DNA of 64,000 nucleotides from Chrysophaeum taylorii (taxonomy: Eukaryota; Sar; Pelagophyceae; Pelagomonadales; Pelagomonadaceae), in NCBI GenBank assembly GCA_029834535.1, contig JAQMWT010000135.1:1-64000 (forward strand), in the 5' to 3' direction. Positions 20,177 to 30,411 of this stretch are shown one piece after another (the stretch's first letter is position 1; the number at the start of each line of letters is the position of its first letter). Below the pieces are notes generated by a model. That model worked only from the letters and a program-made list of their open reading frames with translations. It did no database searches and was not told the DNA's origin. The position numbers were made by a program, and so were the translations under genes.

Positions 20177-21196
20177 CTAGAAGTCGGCCCAGTCCGGCCA
20201 CTCGTCTGACGGAAATAGGGCGGAGAAGCGGTCGAAGGTATACTTGACGCTGTCGATGTTGGAGGCGGCCTGGAAAACGAGGGTGGTGTTGGGCACGATT
20301 GGCGCCTCGCGGTCGTGGCCGGGGATATCATCGCCCAAACCAGCGACGAGGCACTGCTCTGCGAAGGCACCGGGGGCGCAGTCGGCTGCAAGGCGGCAGC
20401 GGGTGGTGGCGCTCTCGTATGTCTTCGTGGCGGAGCCGGGCTCGAGCGCACAGTCGTTGCGTCTCGCCCAGAGGTGGAAGGTATCCGTTGTTGTTGCGTT
20501 GCACGTGGCGTCGTCCGTGCCGCAGAATTCGAGGTAGGCGAGCCGACGCGCGGGCTCGCAGTCGTCGAGAGCGAGACCACCGCTCATCGTCGCTACGCCC
20601 GCGAGGACGTCGGCGGCCTCGCAGGCCGTTCTCGCCGCCATACTGCCGCCCCCCGAGAGCCCCATCGCGAAGATCTTGGCGTCGTCGACGCAGAGGTCCT
20701 CGACGAAGAGTCGCGCGATGGCCCGCAAGTACGCGACGTCGTCGACGTGCTCGAACCACCTCTCGTCGTCGTTTGAGCCCGCCTTCCAGCCGCACGAGCG
20801 GATCAACTCGTCCGCCAGGTAGTTGCCCGAGGTGCACTCCTCGAGCGTAATCGTCTCGGGGCAGCAGTAGGGCGTCGGGACGGGCGCCGTCCCGAACGGC
20901 AACGCGAGCACCATTTTGTAGTGTCTGGTCATGTTGGTCGCGTTCGACAGCTTGTCGTAGTACCACGGGTTCGAGTGCCAGCCGTGGAACCCGATCATCC
21001 CGCCGTTCCGAAGCCCATTGCGCGCCGAGGCCTCGAAACGCGCTTCCGACGGCACGTCGAGGACGAGAGGCCTCGACGAGTTCTCGTCGACCGACACGTT
21101 GATCAAATATCGCCCCTCCTCGTACTTGGGCACGCACAAGTGCGCGCGCGCTGGTCCGAGTAGCCCTACCACGACGACGAACCGTCCAAGCGTCAT
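20177..21196 (-). CDS. Secreted alpha/beta hydrolase, LpqC/feruloyl esterase/PHB-depolymerase-like
   Basis: Single exon, 339 residues from ATG 21196, which opens a typical signal peptide (MTLGRFVVVVGLLGPARA, cleavage before HLC). The oxyanion region is MIGFHGWHSNP and the nucleophile elbow is GLSGGGS (GxSxG) in IFAMGLSGGGSMAARTACE. Several Cys, including paired ones, and N-glycosylation sequons (NVS, NAT, NTT) fit an extracellular or vacuolar protein. Relatives hydrolyse polyesters or feruloyl esters; the substrate is uncertain. The upstream frame opens at a GTG but lacks a better start. Confidence 0.8.
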   Translation of the reverse strand: MTLGRFVVVVGLLGPARAHLCVPKYEEGRYLINVSVDENSSRPLVLDVPSEARFEASARNGLRNGGMIGFHGWHSNPWYYDKLSNATNMTRHYKMVLALPFGTAPVPTPYCCPETITLEECTSGNYLADELIRSCGWKAGSNDDERWFEHVDDVAYLRAIARLFVEDLCVDDAKIFAMGLSGGGSMAARTACEAADVLAGVATMSGGLALDDCEPARRLAYLEFCGTDDATCNATTTDTFHLWARRNDCALEPGSATKTYESATTRCRLAADCAPGAFAEQCLVAGLGDDIPGHDREAPIVPNTTLVFQAASNIDSVKYTFDRFSALFPSDEWPDWADF

Positions 21197-21355
21197 CGGC
21201 GTTGATGCTTCTTCTTCGCGCTTCGTTCGCAAAGCACCCTCCCCCCTTTTAGCATCTTTAAAAACCCTCGTTCGTGCCCCCGCTCGCACCCGCCGGCGGG
21301 TTATCTATCAGTCGACCGATTTAAAAACTACGAAAAAAACCCTCTTGTTAAGTTG

Positions 21356-21379
21356 GCAGTCGACCTTTAAAAACCCTCG
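21356..21379 (+). promoter_or_regulatory. Recurrent motif GCAGTCGACCTTTAAA plus AACCCT
   Basis: The 16-mer is directly followed by aaccctcg. It lies 160 bp upstream of the hydrolase ATG (21196, minus), in a stretch with several further AAACCCT words (about 21262, 21335, 21420) and a degenerate copy (cagtcgaccgatttaaaaac) at 21309. Candidate promoter element; function is inference. Confidence 0.45.
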
Positions 21380-21677
21380 TCCTCGCTACACCCGGAATTC
21401 CATACCCATACAACGCACCAAAACCCTCAAGAGCCCCCCTCCCGTCTCACTTTTGACGGGGGGGGGTGTTGTGTGGCGCACGAAGGTGGTGTGTGGTTAG
21501 GATTGTCCCACGAAGCATTGGCTAAGGTAGGCGCGAATCAGACTAACGGCCTTGGAATATGCGCAGAGAGAAGGAGGAAGGGTGTTTTGTGGAGAACGTC
21601 ACAGCAGTCGCGACGCGCGCTCTCAGCACTACATGAAATGTTATTTGTTGTTACCCATATGGTTGCGCCGGCGGCGG

Positions 21678-23000
21678 TCAGCAGCACGTGTTTTGCACAC
21701 GCAGAGGGGGCGGCGGTGATGGCGCGGGGTGTTTCGGTGGGGGCGCCGCGTAGACGCAGAGGAGCTGGGCGAGATCGGAGAGGCCGAGCTGGGCCGGGGT
21801 TTGGGCCTCGAGGACGAGGCGCCTACCGCGGCCGGCGTAAAAGGAAAGGGAGCGCGGCGGGAGGTCGAGGCGCGAGGCGTGGGCACGAAAGACGGTCTCG
21901 AGCCTGGCGGTCTTGGATATGGAATAGTAGGTGTCCTCGAGCGAGGGGTCGACGGCGCTGCGGACGGCGAGGACGATAACGTCGGCCGGGTTGCTGTTGA
22001 CGCCGACGACGGCGCCGCCGCCGGCGTCGAGGGATAAGACGCGGTGCTTTGGATCGGTTGTTGTCTTGGTGGGGTGCTTCTTCTTCTTTCGTTTCCTCTC
22101 CTCGATAATCTTCTCCTGGAGGAGGCTGCACTCGAGGAGCGCGAGATGGGGGACTCCGAGATCTCGGGGCGTTTTCGCGTAGTCTTGGATTCGCGTGCCG
22201 CGATATGAAAAAACGACGGCGACGGAGGGGACGCCTTTGCGCGAGGCGTGGGCCTTGACGAGGCGTCGGAGCGGGTGCGAGCGTTTGATCCTGTAGAAGG
22301 TCTCGGTGCTCTGGTCGGCAACCCGGATCGTTATCGACTCGACCGGCGGCGTCGTCTCCCCGTCGTACTCCAACACCTCCGGCGTCGAGGTCTCGCGGGG
22401 GGACTCGGCGATAAATCGCGACTTGGGGGTGAGCACCGCGGGCGGCAGGCGCGTCGCACGCGGGCCGGGAGCCGGCATCGGGTCGGTCTCGTCGAAGTTG
22501 GCCGCGTCGAACAGCCGGGTCCTCGCGCGTCGCAGGAACTCGATCTCCTCTGCAATCCGGCGGTTCTCGCGGCCGCTCTCGTCGGCCTCGGCGGTGGTCG
22601 TCCGTACTTGGATCTCGACGGCCTCGAGATCGCGCGAGGTCTGGGAGATGTCGTCGATCGTTTCCGTCGAGCTCCTAAAGCGCTCCTCGTCGACGCGCCG
22701 CTCCAGCGCCACGCGCGCGGCCCTCACACTATCCCGTCGCGACCGCGCCCCCAACAGCTCCTCCCACGCGAGCGCTCGCTTCGCCTCCACGGCGGCGGCC
22801 TCGGCTCGCATTCGATCCAGCTCCTCGCGCACGCTCGACGCCTGCACCTCGAGCGACCTCGCCAACCGCCGATACTCCTCCGTTTCTTTCAGCGTACCCT
22901 CGAGCCGCATCTCGAGCACCTCGTCCCGCTCGCGCCGAACATCCGCGCGACTCACCCTCCTTCGCTCCGCTCGGTGCGAGGCGACGACCTCCTCACCCAT
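21678..23000 (-). CDS. Coiled-coil protein with two SUMO-like domains (Rad60/Esc2/NIP45-like)
   Basis: Single exon, 440 residues. Residues 1-170 are a charged coiled coil (RDEVLEMRLEGTLKETEEY..., RRIAEEIEFLRRARTRLF). Two ubiquitin-superfamily domains follow. The first has ITIRVADQSTETFYRIKRSH, VVFSYRGTRIQDYAKTP and LGVPHLALLE. The second has VIVLAVRSAVDPSLEDTYYS, SLSFYAGRGRRLVLEAQTP and LGLSDLAQL. The pattern of FYRIKRSHPLRRLVKAHASR plus F-Y-G-RI---TP--L matches SUMO-like domains. There is no terminal Gly-Gly, so they are not conjugated. Tandem SUMO-like domains characterise Rad60/Esc2/NIP45 proteins of SUMO signalling and genome stability, which carry them at the C-terminus as here. The coiled-coil N-terminus is different. 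Confidence 0.68.
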   Translation of the reverse strand: MGEEVVASHRAERRRVSRADVRRERDEVLEMRLEGTLKETEEYRRLARSLEVQASSVREELDRMRAEAAAVEAKRALAWEELLGARSRRDSVRAARVALERRVDEERFRSSTETIDDISQTSRDLEAVEIQVRTTTAEADESGRENRRIAEEIEFLRRARTRLFDAANFDETDPMPAPGPRATRLPPAVLTPKSRFIAESPRETSTPEVLEYDGETTPPVESITIRVADQSTETFYRIKRSHPLRRLVKAHASRKGVPSVAVVFSYRGTRIQDYAKTPRDLGVPHLALLECSLLQEKIIEERKRKKKKHPTKTTTDPKHRVLSLDAGGGAVVGVNSNPADVIVLAVRSAVDPSLEDTYYSISKTARLETVFRAHASRLDLPPRSLSFYAGRGRRLVLEAQTPAQLGLSDLAQLLCVYAAPPPKHPAPSPPPPLRVQNTCC

Positions 23001-23095
23001 CGACGACGACCCTGTATCCTCTCTACGACACCCGGAAGGAAACTCTCCCCTGTTGTTTAGTACTCACAATTTCTATGAAAAACTCGGGATGTTTT

Positions 23096-23115
23096 GCAGT
23101 CGACCTTTAAAAACC
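23096..23115 (+). promoter_or_regulatory. Recurrent motif GCAGTCGACCTTTAAA plus AACC
   Basis: Exact 16-mer, 96 bp upstream of the SUMO-like gene ATG (23000, minus), in the same orientation relative to the gene as the copy upstream of the hydrolase gene. Confidence 0.45.
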
Positions 23116-23496
23116 TTGAATGGATGCCGGATTCATCTTAATATTCTAAGGTATAAGGGGGGTGATGTCAAATGGCGGGGGGGAAGCTCGCGGCGTGGTT
23201 TTTTGGCCTGAAACGGCATGTGCGTGGATGGCCTGGACGGTTTAGTTGTCGTACCCGCGATGGCTCTTTACGAGAAAGTTCGCTTCCCAATCCCTCCACC
23301 AAAGGTGCGCTGCTCAAAATGCGTGTCATCTCGATACCCGAGCCGACGCTAGACTCTCCTCCCGCGTGCTGTTGCCTGTGCTCCTAATAACCTCCAGCGT
23401 TGGCCGGCGCAATCAATAACCCGTGCGCACACACACGCCATGCGCCGTGCCGCGTGCACGTGTCGTGCCGTAATTTAGGTTAAGTGCACGAGCATC

Positions 23497-23904
23497 TTGA
23501 CGCATCGTCGTGTCCAAAGGCCATATTATGAAGAACTCGACACGCTCGTCGTTCTCCGCATGAACCGCGAGTTCATCGAATGGGCCTGCGCGAAGTACGG
23601 GCACTTCCCGCGCGCGCGCCTCGAGATCACGACGGAGAGTGATCGCCTCGGAGGCGCACGAAAAGCCTCCCGAACATCTATAACGAGCGCCCGCGGGCGG
23701 CCTGGCGATTTTCGTAATAACCACTTGTGCCCAGATTATTTAGGTGCGCGGAACAATGCTGCTACTAACCTCTCTCACACCTTTCTTAACCTCAGTGATA
23801 ACCCAAACCCCTTCGTCCGCTGTTCTTTGACGAAGCAACCGCCTTTTCTTCAAAATAGCGTTGGGGATTTACTCCGTCCTTTAGTTTTATTTTGTAGGAA
23901 GTAA
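23497..23904 (+). pseudogene. Doubtful coding fragment
   Basis: A frame with no ATG start contains YEELDTLVVLRMNREFIEW and AKYGHFPRARLEITTESD, which read like protein over about 45 residues before the composition becomes random. No family recognised. May be a relic or chance. Confidence 0.2.
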
Positions 23905-24268
23905 ATTTTACTACTAGACTTCTTTGCTTTACCTATCTTGTACTACTTTACAATCGTGTCAAAGCGATGGTAAAGTACGTTTTTTCATTAGCAGGTTGGT
24001 ACAAAACAAATAAAAAATTCAGCTTGGACAGCATTTACCTTTACTTTCCGCCCCCACGAGACTGTAATGCCTGGCCTTTACTTTTAGTCCTCCTTCATGT
24101 CTAGTAAGTGCTTGTTACTTTACTAAAATTTCTTTTTGAGTCAGAAAAAGTATTGAGTAACGACAACAAACTCCAACACAAAAATCCTCCTCCTCTTACA
24201 GTCGACCATTAATTAAACCCTCCTTACTGTCTCCAGGACCCTGTGGTGGAGAAAAAACGGCAAAGAAG

Positions 24269-27136
24269 ATGCGGTCGAAGGAAGCCCCACCCATGGTACC
24301 CCGATTCTCGGCGGCGCCCGCCCGCAAGACTCTGGTTCGGAGCGTGAGGAGCTTATCTTGTCGCTCGCAGCCAGGATCGTAGGCGTCAATGGGACCGTTG
24401 AGCTTTGTCGGCGGCGCGGCGTCGCCCCCTTCAGACGCCGTCGCGAGCGCGAAGCGGTGCGTGTGGTGTCGGCCGAGCGCACCGCGCGCAGGCAGCGGGC
24501 GCTGCTGCGGTCCTTTCGGCTCGAGCCGGCGACCAAGCCCTGCCTCGCTGGCTCGGGCGCGCCGATCATCTTTGCCGTCGCACTCGACGCGATCCTAGAG
24601 GACGCGACGACTAGCCTGACGTGGTTTCGAGGCGAGCCCGAGCGCGACGTGGTCGCCGTCGCCGGCGGGACCGCGAGCGACGCCGAGCTCTCCAAGACGC
24701 CCATCATCGATACCCGCACCGGAAAGTTCTGGGCCAAGCCCTGGTACGCGACGAGCGCCGACGACGTCGGCGCGCGTCTCTACGCTCGCTGCACGCCCGC
24801 CTCGGCGGGCGTCCCAAAGTGGGTGCGTATCTTGAGGTTGAAAGACGAAGAAGAAAAGGGCACACCCAGGCGTCGATTGGACCGTTCGCCCCGACCAAGG
24901 ACCTCTACAAGTCGGTCGAGGCCGCGCTTCGCGCCCGCGAGCTCGTCGTCGTTGCGAGTCTTTCGACCTTTGCGACGATACTGCTAATTCTGCGGTTCAG
25001 GACGTGAGCTTTGACCTGGCCTCCTACGAGTTGTCTTCCGGGGGACTCGTCGAGGACGACGCGTCTCGCCGACGCAAACGAGCGCGCGTCAGACACATTG
25101 ATTCTCATAGCAGTCCTCCGCGATCGCGATCGCCGCGCAGGTCGAGGTGACGCTCAACCACAAAGGGGCCCAAATCAAATCCCTAAACGCCGACTCGCCG
25201 CGCGGCCTCGAGTTAATCGCGTGGGACCGCGACGTCGACATTTCGATCCTTCGCCGCGGGAGCGGCGACGCTTCCGACGACGGTAGCTTCGAGGTTGACT
25301 TCGTCGTGCGCCCGAGCACCATGGCGCCGCGTCTGCTCCGTTGGTGGGGCGCGGCCGGCGGCGACCTCTGGCGCGTCGTCGTCGTGGATTCTATTTTTGA
25401 GAGTCACGCGGTCCACAGGTACGCCGCAACGCTGCTCAAGGACGTCTCGGACGGGCACGCGGCGGACCAAGGCGCTGCTACCTGCGGCCAGCCGCCACCC
25501 GCCGCGGTCGCGCTTCGGTTCTGTGCGTCGCAGAGAGGTCGACGACCACGCTCACTTTCCATTTTAGGTTTCGAAAGTGGACCGGTGCGCGACGTCTTTG
25601 CTCTCGTCGCGCGGGCGCTTACGCACGCTGTACGGTCGCTCTCCTCCCCGCGACCTCCGACGTCGTCGTCGTCGCGCAGGCTTGCGCCCCTTTCGTGCGA
25701 TGCGTTCGCGCCGAGCTCGTGAACCTGTGCAAAGACGATCCAGACGCGCTCAACGAGATCGACAGCTCGCTTCGAGTACGCCGCGAGTCGGGCTCGCCCA
25801 AATTTTTTTCAATTTCTCGCGCAGGACCACGCGTCGCGAGAGCTCGAGCTCCTCGCGCGCATCCGGCTCGAACAGAGCACTAAGCGCGGCGAATCGCTTC
25901 CTCCGTCGTCCACCTTCGACGATTTCGTCCCCGATGATCCCCTACTTCACTTGCCGTGGGAAGTGGACCTGCACGCCGAACGACCGGCGACCAGGAGAAC
26001 GTGCGTTACGATGTGCGCGTCGCTCGCCGCCCAAGTTCACGCGAGCGCTGTGGACAACAAGTTTGACGACGACGACGACGACGATGACGACGACGAAGAA
26101 GACGAGGAGGACGAGACTGACAACAACAACAACAAAGCCCGCCGCAGGAGTTCCCTAACCCCCTCGACTCTTATCGCGTCGCCGGTGACGCCAGCGATCG
26201 CGCCGCGACACAGCGACGATCCGGTGGTCGAGCGCGCACCGTTGTCTCCTCCTCCTCCTCCTCAATTGATTGTCTTTGAAAGAGCGCCGCATAGGTTGGC
26301 CGCTCTTCGGTCCGAGCTCAAAGCGCGACAGCGCGCCGACGATGCCGCGGCGGCCGAACTCGCAGCTGCCAAGGTTAGGGGTATGTCTGTTGCTGCTTGG
26401 AAAGCAAGAGCACAGGCGACCGCTGCGTTGGCCACGGCCGAAGCCGCGTGCGAGCACGACAGAGCAGTGCGTGTGTCGTTCACATGTCCCTCCAGGACGC
26501 GAGTCCAGGATCGCGCGGATGCGCGCGAGGCCGCCACGGCATGTGCGTCACCCCCGCATCGAGTCTCTCCGCAGCGCGGCTCGCAGGCGCCGCAGCGCTC
26601 GCGGCAGCTCAAACTGCTTGGGAGGTCTGTGCGACATCTCGGAGGTTTTTGAGTGTCGCGCGCAGCTTTCCCGGCTGTCGACTCAAGTGCGCCGTGACGA
26701 GTCGACGCGCAAGTCGCTAAAAGCTGAGCTTGCGACTAGGCTTCACGAGCAAGAGGGTCTCGTGCGCATTAACCGCGAGCTACGCGAGAGAGTCATGCTC
26801 GCGGAAGAAGAGGCCGAGGCCTTCAAAAATGCTTTGGAGCATCACATACTCACACCAAAGGAGACAATTTTATCTACGCCACTGCCGCCGCGCATCGCTT
26901 CGGAGCCTCGACTCACGCGAGCGCAACGCGTTCGGCAATCCATATCGTCGATGACCGCGTTTGGTGGGTCGAAGAGATCTTCGGCATCGATGCCTCCATC
27001 GACGATGCAAAGGTACGATTGTGAGCCAGCCACGGTTGATCCAATGCGCGAACTGGCGCGTGGCGAGGACTTGCCCACGGACTTTAGCGTGCGAAGTGCC
27101 CCGCTACCTCCGCCGCTGGAATCTCGAGAGATGTGA
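24269..27136 (+). CDS. Unknown multi-exon protein with C-terminal coiled coil
   Basis: A chain of exons starting at ATG 24269 (24269-24343, 24383-24456, 24492-24822, 24870 onward) joins in frame. Later junctions follow the same style and the last exon ends at TGA 27136; the interior model is only approximate (about 10 introns). The N-terminal half is a beta-rich globular region (APIIFAVALDAILEDATTSL, KFWAKPWYATSADDVGARLY, VEVTLNHKGAQIKSLNADS, LRRGSGD). Next comes a helical part (APFVRCVRAELVNLCKDD), an Asp/Glu run near 26067-26120, and a long coiled coil (LAALRSELKARQRADDAAAA, KSLKAELATRLHEQEG, LRERVMLAEEEAEAFKNAL). The tail is Ser/Pro-rich. I do not recognise the family. Confidence 0.6.
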
Positions 27137-30100
27137 CGCGTACAGTTTCCCCAGTGTGCAGAAGCTTCACGTGCTGCGCCATGTCCAGCAGCTCTCGACC
27201 AAAGGGTACCTTCGCCACAGCGACGCCCAAGTAAAATGGCTAAGCAGCTGTTCGTGGTACTCGACGACGTCCGAGGACCGTCGACCACTTTGCAACGCAA
27301 ACCAGCTGGTCGCACTGTAAGTCGACTACCGGCGGGCGCGTGTGGCGAAAAATTCTACTCGCACGCGCACAGCGACAGGTTCTGGGGCGCGTATTATTAG
27401 ATGATGTAGCTAGCTAACAACTGCGTACTTAGTACATAACGCATTTTTTTTGCGCACCTCTCTCTTAGCACACCTCTCTCTTGGCAATCGACCTATAGAA
27501 CCCATTTTTGGGTCGTCTCAGAGGCGACTGGGATTGGGGGGGGGGGGGCGAGAACCTCTTTCGGGGGTACAGTGTTCCAGCGAGAACACCGAGGCCACTA
27601 CCATAATCTAAAACGAGGTCGCCACACGGCATTTTTTGTTAGTTGATCGTAGCACCACGGCGCTGGGATTTAGGAGCAAACTCAAAGGTTAACGGGCGGA
27701 GCGTGCGCTGATAAAAGCAGCTTAGATTGGCGGGGGTCCGAGCGTCGAGCGAAAGGCGAGCTGGTGTGAGATTAGCCTACGCCACTTGCACTGGGCTGGC
27801 ATTTAGTTAGTTAGTTAGTTAGATCGTAGACGTAGGTGGTGTGGTCGGAGAAGGCGGTCCTCAGTTTATAGTTTTCGTGGTTCTCTTAAGTCGGAGTTCG
27901 CTCGGAGAAGGTTGGTGAAGAGCAGGACTTCGTTTCCGCGTTGCCAAGGGCACCAGCCTACGTTTGACCAGTTAACGGTGGCCAAGAATGGCGGACAGTC
28001 GACGCCGCTCGAATTGTTGTGCAGACGCTTTTCCAACGCGAAATCACCCCACTATTTGCCGTAGACCAGAGTGCTGGTGTCGGCGTATCATCGAAGTGTT
28101 GTAATGAGTCGCTCCTGCGTTATCCAAAAAAATCGGGTAATAGGATGACTTGTCGTTGAGCATCATGGGCCCTGGTGGCCTCCGTTAATTGCCTGGTGGG
28201 GCAAGTTTGTCCTGACGATGTCCTTTGGCCCGCGGGTAGTGACATTTAGTGACATTGTACCTGCAAGTTTCGAGGAAACATGCGTACTTAAAGATCTCGT
28301 AGGCCGCGTAGTCGTCGAACTAGGGATGAGCACGCAGATGCAGTCAAACTTTGTGCGACGTCGTCAGCAGAGAATTTGGGGCGGTGGACAATGCTCCAAC
28401 GCCAAAAACAATCGTTGATCTTGAGCTACAAAGCGTTGCTTTGTTTTCCCAGCGCTTATTTTGGGTAAACTCCACGAGCCTACGGTGTAGCCGTCGCTTT
28501 CACCAGAGGCGGGTCTTCGCGATCGCAAACGACAGCATCCTTGGTAAAGAATCGATCAGTTTAGATACCACTATCCAGATCGAAGTCGCCAGCATGGACT
28601 CGGTCGGCGAACTATTCGGCCAAGAAACCTTAACGAGAACAGGCTGCGTCGAGTCGAACGAGTACTTGTTCGCACGAATTCCCATTGCTTGGATTATCAG
28701 CGAGTAGTGCTCTCGAAGATGTGCCAATGTTTCGTCGATCTCAGCACTGAGTTCAGCTCCCGAGATCGCTGGTCGACTACTAGAGGAGTGCTCCATCGAA
28801 GAACTAAAGTGGCGACAGAGAGTTCGAACTCAACCGTCAAGAGATTCGTCGTCAGCGATTGTCACTCGACGCGCGATAACACCCGGTGGGGCGTTGGGTC
28901 ATCATCCGGCTGCCAACCCTAGGTCGCCGAACAATAACTCGGCGATGGACATTTCGCCCGGTTCTCCGTCCGCGACGATCCACGCCCGTGACATCCGCGA
29001 CGTTGTCTTGGTGCCAAGGTTCTCGTTGTATGGATCCTTCGGGGACGCTTTAGGCAACTCCTCCACTTCGCTACGCGGGACTGACGCTTCAGGTTTTGAA
29101 TGCAAACGAATCTCGACGCGGTGCATGATTTTCGCGATACCGTGCTTGGTTGCCACCGCTGTAGACCACGTGGAATTTGTCGTTGGGTTTGACACTGCCG
29201 GAAAGTCAGTCCGCGAAGATGGCCGAGTCGTCCTAGGCCTCTTCAGTAGTGGGGTCAATGTGTATGATCCCAAAAATAAACGCGTGCGCAAGCGTCGACG
29301 CTCTGGATTGACTCCTCCAACAACATGGTGACCGCAAAATTGGTTACAAAAAAGCACGCCCCTGCGAGCAAGCTAGCGTACTCTCACGCATGATGCATCC
29401 GCGCGAGCCACTCAACCGATTAGAACTTCTCGCCGTAGCGCTCCAACTCCTCGGCGTCGTTTTAGTCTCTCTTAGCGCGTTCATAGCGCCCAAATATTTC
29501 TCGCTGTCCTCAGCGGTGAGTTCTCGTAGGTTGGACGTATCTCGTGAGGAAAGCGAGGCGTCCGACGACCTGACCAGAGATCTCGCCGGCAGCCGCGGCC
29601 TCTACAACCAGCGTCCAGTTTTCGGCCGCATTCACGACCTGCAGGAGCTCGGGGCCTGCTCGTCGAGCTTCAGCGGGTCGAATGCACGACGCGCAATCGG
29701 CTTGAACAACTCGACGACGGTCCGGTATTCCTCCTGCTGGTCGGCCGACCAAGAGAACGCTCGTATTCTTCGACGCAACGACGCACATCCCCGCGCCGCA
29801 CTCTTTCTGCCCCCACATTTGAACGTTCAGTACTTTCGAACTGTCCCGAAACGTCTTATCGATGCTCGCCTTGTTGTTGTTGGTGAGGACTCCATTAGGA
29901 AGCACCGCGCCTGCAACAACGCGATGGCCGTGCGGCACCATCAACGTCGAGCCGAAGCACGCCCATGGTAAGAACGTGAGCTTAATAATTCAAGAATATA
30001 ACTTAAAGTCTCTAGTTCGTATTCTACCTAGTTTCCTCCTATTCGTGCTGCAATCAACCCCTATTTTTACCAAGGGGTTTTAACCATTGCATATGCAGTC

Positions 30101-30411
30101 TTGAATTGCTCTTCGAGACGATGATTTTCTATCTTTCTACAAATTGTAGGTTGAAAAAACGTACGAGCACTTGATGTTCTTGCCACCATCATCATAACGT
30201 CATATCATTCATGAACGCACTTTCAACTTCGAAGTCAACTTCGAGTCCTTTTCTGCTGCGGAAAAGCGTTCGTTGGCGCAAGGCCCGCAAGGACTCAAAG
30301 AGACCCTGTAATCAATCAGTTGGGCAACGAAGAAAGTATGGCGGAGCTCGCGAAGGCCGCGCATAGCATATGTACGGGGCGGTAAATGAGGCGCCGCATC
30401 GGTCGACCTAG
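27137..30411. other. Gene-poor relic region
   Basis: No intact gene. Contains a G-run at 27535-27549, a short TTAG array near 27802-27823, AT-rich DNA at 29990-30200, and a decayed minus-strand coding tract. Confidence 0.45.
27850..29950 (-). pseudogene. Decayed coding tract, perhaps an old mobile or virus-like element
   Basis: Several minus-strand open segments with protein-like composition lie in one direction over about 2 kb (around 29944-29510, 29357-28902, 28796-28500 and 28070-27880). None shows a domain I can name with confidence. The block looks ancient and multiply broken; no terminal repeats were found. It could be a retroelement-type fossil or a degraded host gene. Confidence 0.3.

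Larger units (their letters stand above)
23001..24268. other. Intergenic DNA, mostly without genes
   Basis: AT-rich at 23880-24230. Contains the recurrent motif at 23096, a degenerate copy (cagtcgaccattaattaaaccct) at 24199, and a doubtful coding fragment at about 23497-23902. Confidence 0.45.
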
